Origin: an uncultured Desulfatiglans sp. | GTDB lineage: Bacteria > Desulfobacterota > DSM-4660 > Desulfatiglandales > Desulfatiglandaceae | DNA: 64,000 nt | Assembly: GCA_900498135.1 (NCBI GenBank) | Contig: LR026961.1 | Location: 3,642,011 to 3,706,010 of the forward strand | Direction: 5' to 3' | In this document: positions 1-8,757 of the stretch, in pieces | How positions within the stretch are numbered: the stretch's first letter is position 1 | Layout: each line of letters starts with the position of its first letter | The notes under the pieces: generated by a model | Seen by the model: the letters and a program-made list of their open reading frames with translations, nothing else | What the model was told of the DNA's origin: nothing | The model's database searches: none | Position numbers and translations under genes: made by a program

Positions 1-100
1 GGAAATCAAGCGTTTGCGCGGAGGCGACCTGCAGGTCGCCGCACAAGCAAACGTGCAGATTGACGCCGAGATTGGCCAAAAAGACCATTTCCGGATGGAT
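1..100 (+). repeat. Palindromic repeat, copy A (cut by window edge)
   Basis: Right part of the dispersed palindromic repeat. The central palindrome GGCGACCTGCAGGTCGCC lies at about 24-41 and the right arm (GGCCAAAAAG then CATTTCCGGATGG) ends near 98. The left arm would lie before base 1. The forward frame that reads VAAQANVQIDAEIGQ is open from base 2 through the repeat to a TGA at 188-190, so this copy could be the tail or body of a translated ORF that starts outside the window. The bases after it (GGATCTAGATC) match, in reverse orientation, the outer left flank of the copy near 59.27 kb. Confidence 0.9.
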
Positions 101-183
101 CTAGATCACGCGATCCTGAAAGGGGCGAGTCACACCGAGTTCGACCATGCTCCAAATCTTCAGAGCTTGGCAGGAGGTGGACC

Positions 184-321
184 ATGCTGATCAAAGACTA
201 TTACGAGGAATACATCAATGAGAATGGTAAAGAGGTTTTTGCCTCATTCGGCACTAACCGCGTACCCCGAAGGCTCAAGATTTCAATCGAGCGGGCTGCT
301 GCAGGGCGGCCGTCTGTTTGA
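184..321 (+). CDS. Small ORF overlapping the glycosyltransferase 5' end
   Basis: A 45-codon frame starts at ATG 184 behind a strong AGGAGGT Shine-Dalgarno about six bases upstream. It begins MLIKDYYEEYINENGKEV and stops at TGA 319-321, four bases before ATG 326 of the glycosyltransferase. The good ribosome site and the close stop/start spacing suggest a small coupled gene or leader peptide. No family is recognised. The alternative is that this ribosome site serves the longer glycosyltransferase start at 218, which lies in another frame. Confidence 0.35.
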   Translation: MLIKDYYEEYINENGKEVFASFGTNRVPRRLKISIERAAAGRPSV

Positions 322-325
322 CAAG

Positions 326-1759
326 ATGGTCCATCCTCTGGCGGCGTATTTGGGTCTGCTGCTCATTCTGTCGAGCCTTGCAGTTGTGGCGGCCGCAGGC
401 CTTTATTATGCCGAAGAGATCACCCTCGCGAGGGACAAGCTCCGCCAGAATCCATGGGGCGAGGTATTTTTCCTTTCGGGGCTTTTTTTTGTGCTGATCA
501 ATGGGTCCATTTTGATCTGGCGTATCGTGCTGTTCCGCCGCTACCGGCCGGTCGAGGCGTGTGTGGATGAATCTCTGCCGCGCTGCACGGTGATCGTTCC
601 GGCTTACAACGAAGGCAGGCAGGTGATGGGGACGCTGCTGAGTCTGGCCCGCAGCGATTACCCCAGAGAGAAACTGCAGCTCATCGCGGTGGATGACGGA
701 AGCGTGGACGATACGTGGACCTGGATCATGCGGGCGAAGAGGGAGCTGAAGGGCCGGGTGCAGGCGATCCGGCTGCCGAAAAACCAGGGGAAGCGCCATG
801 CCCTCTACGCCGGCTTCAAGCGCAGCGAGGGGGATGTCCTGGTGACGGTGGACAGCGACTCGGAGGTCGAGGGAGACACCCTGCGAAAGCTGGTAAGCCC
901 GTTCGTGGTGAACGAGCAGGTCGGCGCCGTGGCGGGCAACGTACGGGTCCTGAATGGGAAGGAGGGGCTCATTCCGAGGATGCTGGATGTGACCTTCCTT
1001 TACAGCTTCGATTTCATCCGGGCGGGTCAGAGCATGGTCAACACGGTCATGTGCACGCCCGGGGCCCTGTCCGCCTACCGGCGGGGGATCGTCGAAGAGG
1101 TTATGGAAGAGTGGGTGAGGCAGACGTTTTTCGGACAGCCTGCCAATATCGGCGAGGACAGGGCCATGACCAACCTGATTCTCAGAGCGGGCTATCACGT
1201 TCATTTCCAGCAGGATGCTTATGTCTACACGCAGGTGCCCACCCGCTACAAGAATCTGTGCAAGATGTTCCTGCGCTGGGCTCGGAGCAATATCCGCGAA
1301 ACGCTCGTGATGAGCCGTTTCGCCTTCAGACGGTTCCGCAAGGGGCCCATGCTCGGAGCGCGTATCAACCTGCTGGCCGGGTGGATGTCGATGTGCCTCG
1401 GACCGGTCTTCTGGGCGGTGACCTTTGCGCATCTGCTCGCGGCTCCGTCCATTTACAGTTTTCAAATTCTCTCCGGGATTGTGATCAGCACCAGCCTGCC
1501 CGCAGGGCTTTACTGCTGGCGTCGTGGCAGCTTGGAGGGCCTTTGGGCTTACCTGTACGGGATCTTCTGGTTTTTGGCCCTTTCCTGGATCACGCCTTAT
1601 GCCCTTCTGACCCCGCATAAATCAGGCTGGCTGACGCGTCAGCTCAAACAGCGGACCCGGCCGGTACCGCAGCGGGTGGCGGCGCGTGCCGTCGATGCGA
1701 TTCGCCCCGCGCCTGCGGCCACCGCCCGATTCTCGCCGCACGCCCAGTCCCGGCTCTGA
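326..1759 (+). CDS. Membrane glycosyltransferase family 2 (hyaluronan/poly-GlcNAc synthase type)
   Basis: Processive-type GT2 enzyme that probably transfers a sugar from a nucleotide sugar to a growing or exported glycan at the inner membrane. Visible signs are two N-terminal membrane segments (starting MVHPLAAYLGLLLILSS), a GT-A domain with TVIVPAYNEG, the DDGS and DSDS aspartate motifs, a GED acidic motif and a FLRWARS segment in place of Q/RxxRW, followed by about four C-terminal membrane helices. The start at 326 is preferred because it puts the first membrane helix at the N-terminus and follows the stop of the small ORF; ATG 218 in the same frame gives 36 extra residues of non-membrane character. 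No neighbouring polysaccharide genes are seen, so the product is unknown. Confidence 0.85.
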   Translation: MVHPLAAYLGLLLILSSLAVVAAAGLYYAEEITLARDKLRQNPWGEVFFLSGLFFVLINGSILIWRIVLFRRYRPVEACVDESLPRCTVIVPAYNEGRQVMGTLLSLARSDYPREKLQLIAVDDGSVDDTWTWIMRAKRELKGRVQAIRLPKNQGKRHALYAGFKRSEGDVLVTVDSDSEVEGDTLRKLVSPFVVNEQVGAVAGNVRVLNGKEGLIPRMLDVTFLYSFDFIRAGQSMVNTVMCTPGALSAYRRGIVEEVMEEWVRQTFFGQPANIGEDRAMTNLILRAGYHVHFQQDAYVYTQVPTRYKNLCKMFLRWARSNIRETLVMSRFAFRRFRKGPMLGARINLLAGWMSMCLGPVFWAVTFAHLLAAPSIYSFQILSGIVISTSLPAGLYCWRRGSLEGLWAYLYGIFWFLALSWITPYALLTPHKSGWLTRQLKQRTRPVPQRVAARAVDAIRPAPAATARFSPHAQSRL

Positions 1760-1784
1760 AGCAGGGAAACGACGGATGGAGCGC

Positions 1785-1929
1785 GGCGGCCTGCGCCGCC
1801 CCGTCCGTTTACAGGATCCTTACGTTTGCCAAGGAACACAACGAGCCGCTTTACCCGGCCGGAGCCAGATTCGAAGCTTTCCCTTCCGTAAAACTGTCTG
1901 CAGACCGCCCGGCAGCGAAAGCCGGGCGG
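1785..1929. other. Hairpins between convergent genes
   Basis: Between the stop of the glycosyltransferase and the stop of aconitase on the opposite strand are two inverted repeats: GGCGGC/GCCGCC at 1785-1800 and CCGCCCGGC/GCCGGGCGG with a 7-base loop at 1905-1929. Neither is followed by a clear T-run, so they may be bidirectional terminators or transcript-end stabilisers. No gene is seen in 1760-1983. Confidence 0.4.
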
Positions 1930-1983
1930 CCCTGCGCATCGCCGGCTTGCGGCAGGCGTTTCGGAAGAAGGGTGAACGGCGGT

Positions 1984-4227
1984 TCAGGTCGCTGAACCGC
2001 GCAGCGCTGAACCGGCCTTGAACCACTCGATCTGCTTCTTGTCCAGGCTGTGGTCAAGCCGGATCTCAAAAGAATCGCCGTTTTTCGCCGACACCCTGGC
2101 GGTAACCGGTTTGCCGGGTGCGAGCCGGTCCAATCCCAGAATACTGATGCGATCGAACTCACCGATTCTGTCGTAGTCCGACGGATCGGAGAATACGAAG
2201 GGCAGAATGCCCTGCTTCTTGAGGTTCGCCTCATGGATGCGGGCGAAGGAGCGCGCAATGACGGCCTTTGCGCCGAGAAAGCGCGGAGTCATGGCTGCAT
2301 GCTCCCGGCTGGAGCCCTCGCCGTAATTCCAATCCCCGATGATGACGCATCCGCCCGCGTTCTCTTTGTAATACAGGGCGAGGTCGGGGAAGGGGACCCC
2401 GCGGGCGCCGGTCAAGACGTTGGTGCCGTGTCCGGTTTCCCGGGTGAAGGCATTGAGGGCGCCTTCCAGCAGATTCTTCGAGATATTGCTCAAGTGCCCC
2501 CGGTAGGCCAGCCATTTTCCGCCCGGGGAGATGTGGTCGGTGGTGGTCTTTCCCTCCGTCTTGACGAGGATCGGAAGGTCGATGAAGTCCTCGCCGTCCC
2601 AGGGATCGAACGGCTTCAACCGCTCAAGCCGGTCGGAATCAGGGGGGATGATCACCTCTGTGCCACTGCCGTCCTCGGTGGGGGGGCGGAAGCCCTCCTT
2701 GCTGGAGACAAGGCCGTCGGGGGGGAGGGCGGGCGGTTCGGGGGGGATCAGCTTGAAGAGTTCGCCGGAGGCGGAGACAAGGGGGTCCCGCTCCGGGTCG
2801 AAGCCCACCGTACCGGCGATCGCGAGCGCTGCCGCCATGGCGGGGGAGGTGAGAAACGCCCTTGTCTCCGGGTTGGCGTCGTTCCTTCCGCGGAAATTGC
2901 GATTGAAGGTGGTGAAGATGACGTTGGGCGTCCCCTTGGGAACGTCTGTCCGCTCCCATTGGCCTATGCATGGGCCGCAGGCGGAGGCCAGGATTGTCGC
3001 GCCTGCCTCGAGAAAAATGTCTAAAAGGTGGTTGCGGCGGATCGTCTCGAAGATTTGGCGCGAGCCTGGTGAAAGGAGAAAAGGCACCTTCGGTTTGAGG
3101 CCTCGGCGAGCGGCCTGCTCGAGGATGTCCGCCGCCGCATGGAGATCCGAATAGGATGAATTCGTGCAGGAGCCCAGAAGGACGGCGGAAACGGTTTTCG
3201 GCCACCCTTCCTCTTCGGCCTTGCGGGCGAACTCGGCGACGGCGGTGACGTTGTCAGGGCTGAAGGGACCGGCGTGGGCAGGTTTGATCGACGCGAGGTC
3301 CAATTCGACCACATCCGCAAAGACGCTTTGAGGATCGGCAGTGCAGGCGTCGTCCTGTGCGAGGACCCCGGACATGGCCCTGACTTCGTCGGCGTCACCG
3401 CTGCGTCCAACGTTGCGCAGGTAGGCGTCCATGCTTTCATCGTAGACGAACACGGAGGAGGTGGCGCCGAGTTCGGCTCCCATATTGGTGATGGTGGCCT
3501 TCTCGGTGGCTGAGAGAGACCGCGCGCCATCACCGAAGTATTCGAAGATCTTGCCCGTGCCGCCTTTGACGGTGAAGCGCCGGAGCATCTCCAGGACGAC
3601 GTCCTTGGCGGAGGCCCAACTACTCAGGCGGCCGGTGAGATGTACGCCGACGATGATTGGACAGGGTGTTTCCCACGGGAGGCCGAGCATGGCCTCGGCC
3701 GCATCCGCTCCCCCGACGCCGATCGCCAACATGCCTAGCCCCCCGGCATTGGGGGTGTGCGAATCGGTGCCCAGCATCAGGCCGCCGGGAAAAGCGTAGT
3801 TTTCGAAGACCACTTGGTGGATGATGCCCGATCCGGGTCCCCAGAAGCCGAGGCCGTAGCGTTCGGCCGCCGACGAAAGAAAATCATAGACCTCGCGGTT
3901 GGCCTCGCAGCCGGTGGCGAGGTCGATTTCCGCGCCTCGGGAGGCCCTCAAAAGATGGTCGCAGTGGATGGTGGCAGGGACCCGAGTCCTCTCGGCCTGG
4001 GACTGCATGAACTGGAGCATGGCCATCTGGGCCGTTGCATCCTGGAGCGCCACACGGTCCGGGTAGAGTTCCACGGGGTCTTGGCCGGGTGTCAGGCGCT
4101 TGGCGTAGGAGCCTTCACCTTCGTGGAGAAAAAGGATCTTTTCCGCATAGGAAAGGCCGCGCCCCAGCATACGCCGCTTCTTGTCGAGGATGGCTTGCGC
4201 CTCCTGCACGTCGAATCGAAAAAGCAT
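1984..4227 (-). CDS. Aconitate hydratase (mitochondrial-type, 747 aa)
   Basis: Interconverts citrate and isocitrate in the TCA cycle. The 747-residue length and sequence fit the mitochondrial-type aconitases rather than the about 890-residue AcnA or AcnB. Cluster-binding cysteines are visible in GSCTNSS and ACGPCIGQ. Substrate-site signatures include ATIHCDHLL, LGTDSHTPNAGGLG and, in the swivel domain, GSSREHAA. The gene is monocistronic and convergent with the glycosyltransferase. The upstream 600 bases carry a degenerate palindromic repeat copy but no other TCA genes. Confidence 0.95.
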   Translation of the reverse strand: MLFRFDVQEAQAILDKKRRMLGRGLSYAEKILFLHEGEGSYAKRLTPGQDPVELYPDRVALQDATAQMAMLQFMQSQAERTRVPATIHCDHLLRASRGAEIDLATGCEANREVYDFLSSAAERYGLGFWGPGSGIIHQVVFENYAFPGGLMLGTDSHTPNAGGLGMLAIGVGGADAAEAMLGLPWETPCPIIVGVHLTGRLSSWASAKDVVLEMLRRFTVKGGTGKIFEYFGDGARSLSATEKATITNMGAELGATSSVFVYDESMDAYLRNVGRSGDADEVRAMSGVLAQDDACTADPQSVFADVVELDLASIKPAHAGPFSPDNVTAVAEFARKAEEEGWPKTVSAVLLGSCTNSSYSDLHAAADILEQAARRGLKPKVPFLLSPGSRQIFETIRRNHLLDIFLEAGATILASACGPCIGQWERTDVPKGTPNVIFTTFNRNFRGRNDANPETRAFLTSPAMAAALAIAGTVGFDPERDPLVSASGELFKLIPPEPPALPPDGLVSSKEGFRPPTEDGSGTEVIIPPDSDRLERLKPFDPWDGEDFIDLPILVKTEGKTTTDHISPGGKWLAYRGHLSNISKNLLEGALNAFTRETGHGTNVLTGARGVPFPDLALYYKENAGGCVIIGDWNYGEGSSREHAAMTPRFLGAKAVIARSFARIHEANLKKQGILPFVFSDPSDYDRIGEFDRISILGLDRLAPGKPVTARVSAKNGDSFEIRLDHSLDKKQIEWFKAGSALRGSAT

Positions 4228-4846
4228 AGGTCAGATTCCTTGGGCGATGCCCGCCAGGGCATCGAAGAGAGTGAGGTCAAGGGGATTCTCCGGATCCCCG
4301 TTGCTTCCCGGAAACGGCCGCTTCAAGGGCGGCCGGCGAAACCGGATGAACCTCCGCAGGACAGAGATGCAGCTTCAGTGGGCGGAAAAGCCGTCTTCAG
4401 CCGCTAAGACCCCGGAGGGTTGCTTAGAAGTCCAGTGTCCTATAATAGAGGAAAACGGAGGGTTGGCAAGACCCCAGATCCGAGACTCTCGACATTTTCC
4501 GTGAATGGATCTGCAGGGGCGGGGAAGGTGCTCGTTTAAGAGTTGAAGATCCTCGCTCGTATGCGTATGCTGGCTTTCGACTGGAAAGTATGATTTTTCT
4601 TCTCAGCGGGGCGTGTTCCGGCTCCTCCCGCATCAGGGACGTCAGCCCGCATGCCGAAGCGGGCTGAAGGTCGCTGCGCAGGCCAATGTCGGAATCGATG
4701 CTGAGATGGACAAAAGGAAGCGTTTCCGGATGGGCAGCCGGGCATCATGGGATCGTTGTTTCCCGGCGGATGCCGGCTGATGCTGCCTGGCCGGGTCAAC
4801 GGAGCGGCAAAACCGCTCCCGGCGCGACCTGATCCGGCAAGATTGG
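4228..4846. other. Intergenic region, divergent promoters and degenerate repeat
   Basis: Non-coding stretch between the divergently read aconitase and phosphodiesterase genes. It holds a degenerate palindromic repeat (about 4575-4737) and a short hairpin GGAGCGG/CCGCTCC at 4800-4819. No convincing gene is seen; promoter elements for both flanking genes presumably lie here but no strong -35/-10 pair was recognised. Confidence 0.5.
4575..4737 (+). repeat. Palindromic repeat, diverged copy
   Basis: The right half (about 4663-4737) aligns without gaps to the repeat consensus and ends in the same TTTCCGGATGG. Over the 13-codon core (GTC..ATT of the consensus) ten codons differ only at the third base, nine of them synonymously: the frame reads LKVAAQANVGIDAEM against LQVAAQANVQIDAEI. 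The left half is poorly conserved and the central palindrome is replaced by AGCCCGC/GCGGGCT. This pattern of change is what a translated sequence would show. Confidence 0.65.
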
Positions 4847-5341
4847 TTGGTGTGGCGATCGATGCGGGATGAAAGACCATCGGCGATTGTAGGGGTTGTT
4901 TCCGACACCCATGGACTGCTGCGCCCCGAGGTTGAAGAACGTCTCGGGGGTGTCGACTTGATCGTGCACGCGGGGGACGTGGGCAATCCTGTGATTCTGG
5001 ACCGTCTTCGCCGTATTGCGCCGCTCAGGACCGTGCGGGGCAATACGGATCGCGGGCCTTGGGCCCGCGACCTGCCGCGATCGGATCTGTTCGAGTACGA
5101 GGGGCGAGGCTTTTACGTGATCCACGACATTCTGGAGATGGACATCGACCCGCGTGCGGCGCAGGTTGCAGTGGTCATCAGCGGCCACTCGCACAGGCCG
5201 TTGATCGAGAGCCGCGAAGGCATCTTGTATCTCAACCCGGGCAGCGCCGGCCCCCGCCGTTTCCTCCTGCCTGTGGCGATGGCGAAGCTGGCGATCCGTC
5301 CCGACGGTCTGGACCCGGAGATCATCCTCCTTCAAGGGTGA
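4847..5341 (+). CDS. YfcE/MJ0936-family metallophosphoesterase
   Basis: Small calcineurin-like phosphodiesterase, 159-164 residues, the usual size of the family. All metal-site blocks are present in order: SDTHG, GDVGN, GNTD and ISGHSHRP, expected to hold a di-metal centre that hydrolyses phosphodiesters. The physiological substrate of this family is mostly unknown. The start is either TTG 4847 or ATG 4862; the ATG gives a product starting five residues later and neither has a strong ribosome site. Monocistronic. Confidence 0.9.
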   Translation: MVWRSMRDERPSAIVGVVSDTHGLLRPEVEERLGGVDLIVHAGDVGNPVILDRLRRIAPLRTVRGNTDRGPWARDLPRSDLFEYEGRGFYVIHDILEMDIDPRAAQVAVVISGHSHRPLIESREGILYLNPGSAGPRRFLLPVAMAKLAIRPDGLDPEIILLQG

Positions 5342-5521
5342 GGCGGAATCGGCAAGGAGGCCTATCGAAGGTTCGAGAAGGATATTGCTATTTGGGAAAA
5401 GATGTATTATACAAAATAGTTAAATAATCGTCCGGCGCCTCACGCCGCCGGATCCTTCCTCTTCGAATCAGAACAGGCATAGGAAGACGGTTTGACGACA
5501 TCCTTTTCGGAGGTTCAACCC

Positions 5522-6391
5522 ATGGTGGATCGGTCGGCTCACTGGCTGGTGATGGTGCTTGTAACGGGGCTGTTCGCTGTATTTTGCACAAGCGCAGCGT
5601 GGGCAGGGGTCATTGAAGGAAGTGTCGAGGAGACGGACGGCGCGAGGGTCAAGGTCCGGTTCGCCGCTGCCGAGATGCCCGAGACAGGGGATTTCGTCGA
5701 TCTGGGGTTGGAGGACTCCGACGGAAGGACGACGTTGCTTGGTACCTGGAAGGTGACGGAGGTCGCTGACGGGTTTGTCTGGGCTGAGGCCCTGGATGAG
5801 GCTGCCGAGCCGACACCGCAGGCGAGGGCCTTTATTTACGCGGGGTCTGCGGACGCTTGTGCCGAAAAAAGGGCCGGTATGGCATCCGCAATCGGCCCTG
5901 AGAGACAGGCCGTTGGTCACGCCAAGACAGGCGCTTCGGGTGAGGCCGAGATCGGGCGTGAAGTCGTTGCGGCCTTCAGGGCCGCCCACAACCGGGTGAA
6001 CCCGCATGGCCTGCAGGGGAAAACAGGTTTGGAGGAGTCGGGGTGGCTGGGTGTCACCCTGAAGATGGTGACCCTTGACCTCGCAAAGTCCTTCGGGATG
6101 TCCGGACCCCAGGGGGTGCTCGTGGCCAGCATCTTTGCGGGAGGGCCGGCCGAAAAGGCGGGATTTCATCAGGATGATGTCATAGTGAATTTCGACGGCA
6201 CGCCGATATCCAATTGCCACGTGATGCCGGATCTCCTGGCCTGTGCGAGCCCGGGCAAGAAGGTGACCGTGGTCCTGTGGCGCGGGGGCAAACTGATTTC
6301 GAAAGAAGTCGTGATGGGAGCCCAGCCCTGGGCGGTGGGCGGCGAAGAGAAGAAGACCGTCGCGAAGACCGCCAGGAAGACAAACCCTTAA
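5522..6391 (+). CDS. Secreted or periplasmic PDZ-domain protein
   Basis: 289 residues. ATG 5522 is chosen because GGAGG lies eight bases upstream and it begins a clear signal peptide (hydrophobic LVMVLVTGLFAVF, cleavage after AAWA). The mature N-terminal region is a small beta-rich domain of unknown family. Residues from about 185 form a PDZ domain (WLGVTLKMVT, then GVLVASIFAGGPAEKAGF, then DDVIVNFDG) like those attached to HtrA or S41 proteases, but no protease domain or catalytic triad is present. It may be an adaptor or scaffold in the periplasm. It ends in a lysine-rich tail. No partner gene is adjacent. Confidence 0.8.
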   Translation: MVDRSAHWLVMVLVTGLFAVFCTSAAWAGVIEGSVEETDGARVKVRFAAAEMPETGDFVDLGLEDSDGRTTLLGTWKVTEVADGFVWAEALDEAAEPTPQARAFIYAGSADACAEKRAGMASAIGPERQAVGHAKTGASGEAEIGREVVAAFRAAHNRVNPHGLQGKTGLEESGWLGVTLKMVTLDLAKSFGMSGPQGVLVASIFAGGPAEKAGFHQDDVIVNFDGTPISNCHVMPDLLACASPGKKVTVVLWRGGKLISKEVVMGAQPWAVGGEEKKTVAKTARKTNP

Positions 6392-6401
6392 GAGAAAAGG
6401 T

Positions 6402-6758
6402 TTAAAGAAGATCCTTCAGAAGCCGGATCTCAAGCCCCAGGGCTGTGCCCCATTTCTGAAGCAGCCAGCCGTTTTCAAGGGTACGTTCCTCTCTTGCCTG
6501 CCGGTCTTTTCCGTGGTCGATTTTGTCGCCTTCGTAGGGAAGACAGCCAAAATAACGCCAACCGGAGTAGCCCCCGAAAGGGGTCCCGTCCTCGGGTGGA
6601 ATGCCTGCCCTGACGCTTCGCGCGATCTGCCGGTCGACCGGTACGATGATGTGGTAGCGCTCACCTTCCGGATCGATGCCGATATACCCTTCATTCCCCG
6701 TGTAGTCAGCGAGTGTGGCGCGCCACAGATCGCTCAACTTGATATGCATTTCCTTCAT
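6402..6758 (-). CDS. Hypothetical protein, 118 aa
   Basis: Not recognised. A soluble protein of 118 residues beginning MKEMHIKLSDLWRATLADYT, with a mixed charged composition and no signal peptide or membrane segment. It is convergent with the PDZ gene, whose stop lies ten bases away. The protein-like composition and absence of a competing frame support it being real, but no function can be given. Confidence 0.6.
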   Translation of the reverse strand: MKEMHIKLSDLWRATLADYTGNEGYIGIDPEGERYHIIVPVDRQIARSVRAGIPPEDGTPFGGYSGWRYFGCLPYEGDKIDHGKDRQAREERTLENGWLLQKWGTALGLEIRLLKDLL

Positions 6759-6967
6759 GATCTACCTTCTCCGGGCTCGATGGATCGTCGATGGTTCCCT
6801 AGCCGAAGCGGTGCCCGGCCGCTCGACGAAGAACGCTGGTCCGGGGTACATGTGCCGCCGCGCCGCGGCCGGCCCGAGCGGCCCCTGCATGCCAGCCTTT
6901 TTCCTGCTGGGGTGAAGGCGGCATTTCCCGGCCATTTAGGGCGGTGTCGTTTTACAGGCCGAGGCGC

Positions 6968-7390
6968 TCATTTTACCATCAGCACGGGGCATGGAGAAAG
7001 AATGCCCACTTTGTAGCTGATGGTGCCCAGACCCTGAGGGGCTTTTTCCGGATCGATCCTGTGGGAGCCGAGGACGATCAGATCCACCTGGTGTTCATCG
7101 ACGAAGTGAATGATTTCAGGCACCCGTTTGCCGAACACGATGGCGGTTTGTGCAGCGGCAGCCTCGGACCCCAAAGATTCGACCAGCTTCTGCATCTTCC
7201 TGACCGCGCGTTTGTGCAGCTTCTCGTAGAATTCAGCGAATTCGTCGTATTCCGCTCCTTCGATCGTTTCGATAATGTGGAGCAAGGTGACTTTGGCGCC
7301 CTGCTGCAGCTTGGCCAATTGCAGCGCAATCCTGGCCGCATGCAAGCTTTTCTCCGTAAAGTCGGACGGAACCAGGATATTTAGGAACAT
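6968..7390 (-). CDS. Universal stress protein UspA family
   Basis: A 140-residue single Usp domain. It starts MFLNILVPSDFTEKSLHAAR (the strand-1 ILVPSDFT motif) and ends with GSHRIDPEKAP..G..S.KV...CPVLMV, although the ATP-binding G-2x-G-9x-G(S/T) loop is atypical (GSHRIDPEKAPQGLGTISYKV). ATG at 7390 is chosen because AAGGAGG lies ten bases upstream; ten further codons upstream are open but have no ribosome site. Expected to be a cytosolic nucleotide-binding stress protein. Monocistronic. Confidence 0.9.
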   Translation of the reverse strand: MFLNILVPSDFTEKSLHAARIALQLAKLQQGAKVTLLHIIETIEGAEYDEFAEFYEKLHKRAVRKMQKLVESLGSEAAAAQTAIVFGKRVPEIIHFVDEHQVDLIVLGSHRIDPEKAPQGLGTISYKVGILSPCPVLMVK

Positions 7391-7877
7391 GGTGATCAAC
7401 CTCCTTTTTCGGTGTGACAAACGCCACAGGCCGACACGCGGATGAGGCCCTTCCCCTCACCGGGAACGGGGTTCGGGAGTGTGACGAGGCTGAGAGGCTG
7501 CTTCTCGGTATCCAGGCGTGTCAATGTTTCAAGGATCACCGCTTTCATGTCGGCCGCCTCTCAATTATCAGACACCCTGCACGAAATTTATACCCTTAAG
7601 GGCGCAAACATGGTTTGGGCCGAGCTCCATCCTGCGGGAGGGCGTTCAGCGGGGCAGAGACCCCCCGCAAGGGCCCGTTCGAACGAACCCAGCGTCCAGT
7701 TTCCATCCGGAAATGAGGATTTTTTGCCAATATCAAGGAAATCAAGCGTTTGCGCGGAGGCGACCTGCAGGTCGCCGCACAAGCAAACGTGCAGATTGAC
7801 GCAGAGATTGGCAAAAAAGACCATTTCCCGATTGGAAACTGGGTTCTACCGGGAAATCATTTCCTGATGGAAACTCT
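7391..7877. other. Intergenic region containing repeat copy B
   Basis: Besides the palindromic repeat at 7696-7875, no coding or RNA feature is seen between the start of uspA and the stop of the flavodoxin gene. The USP promoter presumably lies in 7391-7600. Confidence 0.5.
7696..7875 (+). repeat. Palindromic repeat, copy B (most complete inverted repeat)
   Basis: Left arm 7696-7734 (CCAGTTTCCATCCGGAAATG, then TTTTTTGCCAATATC) is matched by the reverse complement of 7804-7842 (CCAGTTTCCAATCGGGAAATG, then TTTTTTGCCAATCTC), giving terminal inverted repeats of about 40 bases. The centre is GGCGACCTGCAGGTCGCC flanked by GCGTTTGC/GCAAACG. On the right a further outer arm (7843-7875) corresponds to the outer left arm of the copies at 34.0 and 59.28 kb. 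It ends directly at the stop codon of the flavodoxin gene. The forward frame through VAAQANVQIDAEIG is open from a TGA at the left arm to a TAA at the right end. Confidence 0.9.
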
Positions 7878-8378
7878 CTAACGTGCGCGGGCCCGCATGA
7901 GCATCGTCTGCGCGAATGCCTTCACGTCGTCGATGTCCGCTTTGTCGGGATGACCGGCTGCGCTCTGCGCCTCTTCCGCCCATGCCTTGTTCTCGGGTTT
8001 CTGCATCAGGGCATCGATCAGCGCGGGTTTGACCTGACCACGTGATCCGAAGGTGCCGAGGATCTTGAGCTTCGAACCGATGGTCAGCGCATGGTAGAAG
8101 GCCGTGATGGCCAGTTCCCCTCCCCGCAGGGAGCCATGGGTGGCGAAAAAAGCGATTTTCTTCCCTTCGGGGATCGACTTGACAAAGGCTTCCACTTTGC
8201 CTGGGACACTATGTGCATGAACGGGAAAACCGCAGAAGATCAAGTCGTAATCGGCGGCGTTCTGTACCTCCGGAATGGGCAAAAGATCCTTCTCCGCTTC
8301 CGTTACCGCCTCGAAAATGCCGTTGGCCAACTTTGCCGTGTTCCCCGTTTCGGACAGAAATGCAACCAATACCTTCAT
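7878..8378 (-). CDS. Flavodoxin-family protein
   Basis: 166 residues. The N-terminus MKVLVAFLSETGNTAKLA carries the phosphate-binding loop of flavodoxins (S-x-T-G-N-T), followed by YDLIFCGFPVHAHSVPGK and FFATHGSLRGG, which would line the FMN pocket. It is a long, divergent member of the type often annotated as a flavodoxin-domain protein in anaerobes. ATG at 8378 is supported by AGGAGGG upstream. Its role is probably low-potential electron transfer; the partner is unknown. The stop codon touches repeat copy B. Confidence 0.8.
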   Translation of the reverse strand: MKVLVAFLSETGNTAKLANGIFEAVTEAEKDLLPIPEVQNAADYDLIFCGFPVHAHSVPGKVEAFVKSIPEGKKIAFFATHGSLRGGELAITAFYHALTIGSKLKILGTFGSRGQVKPALIDALMQKPENKAWAEEAQSAAGHPDKADIDDVKAFAQTMLMRARAR

Positions 8379-8757
8379 CTTTCCCTCCTGGTGGAATAAT
8401 GCTGTACGCCGGAAATATCGCGGATCAAGCCGGTGCGCCCGTGCCTGGTCCACGCGCCTCCAGTCTGGAAGCGCGCCGGCATCGAGCGCATAGGAACGAC
8501 CGGCGTTTGAGCGACTATTCGGAAACGCACCGTCTTGCAGCCTGTGTGTGCGCGAGGATTGGAACGGACGGATTTGGAGCAGACCGGACGCATCCCGCTG
8601 AGGAAGTTGCCGGCGCTCCAAGGGCATTTCCGAATGGATCTATGTATATAATTTCGGTGCGGATTGCAAGATCTTTGGCGCGGGGAGGCGGGTTCTGTGC
8701 TAGAATTGGTCATGTTTGGAAGGAAACAGCCTTCCTCTTTAGGAAAAGGAGTTGGTT
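8379..8757. other. Intergenic region with no recognised gene
   Basis: The first 20 bases hold the flavodoxin ribosome site. A motif CATTTCCGAATGGATCTA near 8625-8642 resembles one outer end of the palindromic repeat without the rest. TGTGCTAGAAT near 8696 could be an extended -10 element for the small ORF downstream. No conserved protein is seen. Confidence 0.4.

Noticed and set aside
275-1618. 447-codon minus-strand frame opposite the glycosyltransferase
   Set aside because: Antisense shadow in GC-rich coding DNA; the plus-strand GT2 motifs are unambiguous.
5468-6220. 250-codon minus-strand frame opposite the PDZ gene
   Set aside because: The plus strand has a signal peptide and PDZ domain; the antisense has no supporting ribosome site.
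8622-8645. Solo end of the palindromic repeat
   Set aside because: Only about 18 bases match the outer arm; could be chance, so it was not listed as a copy.
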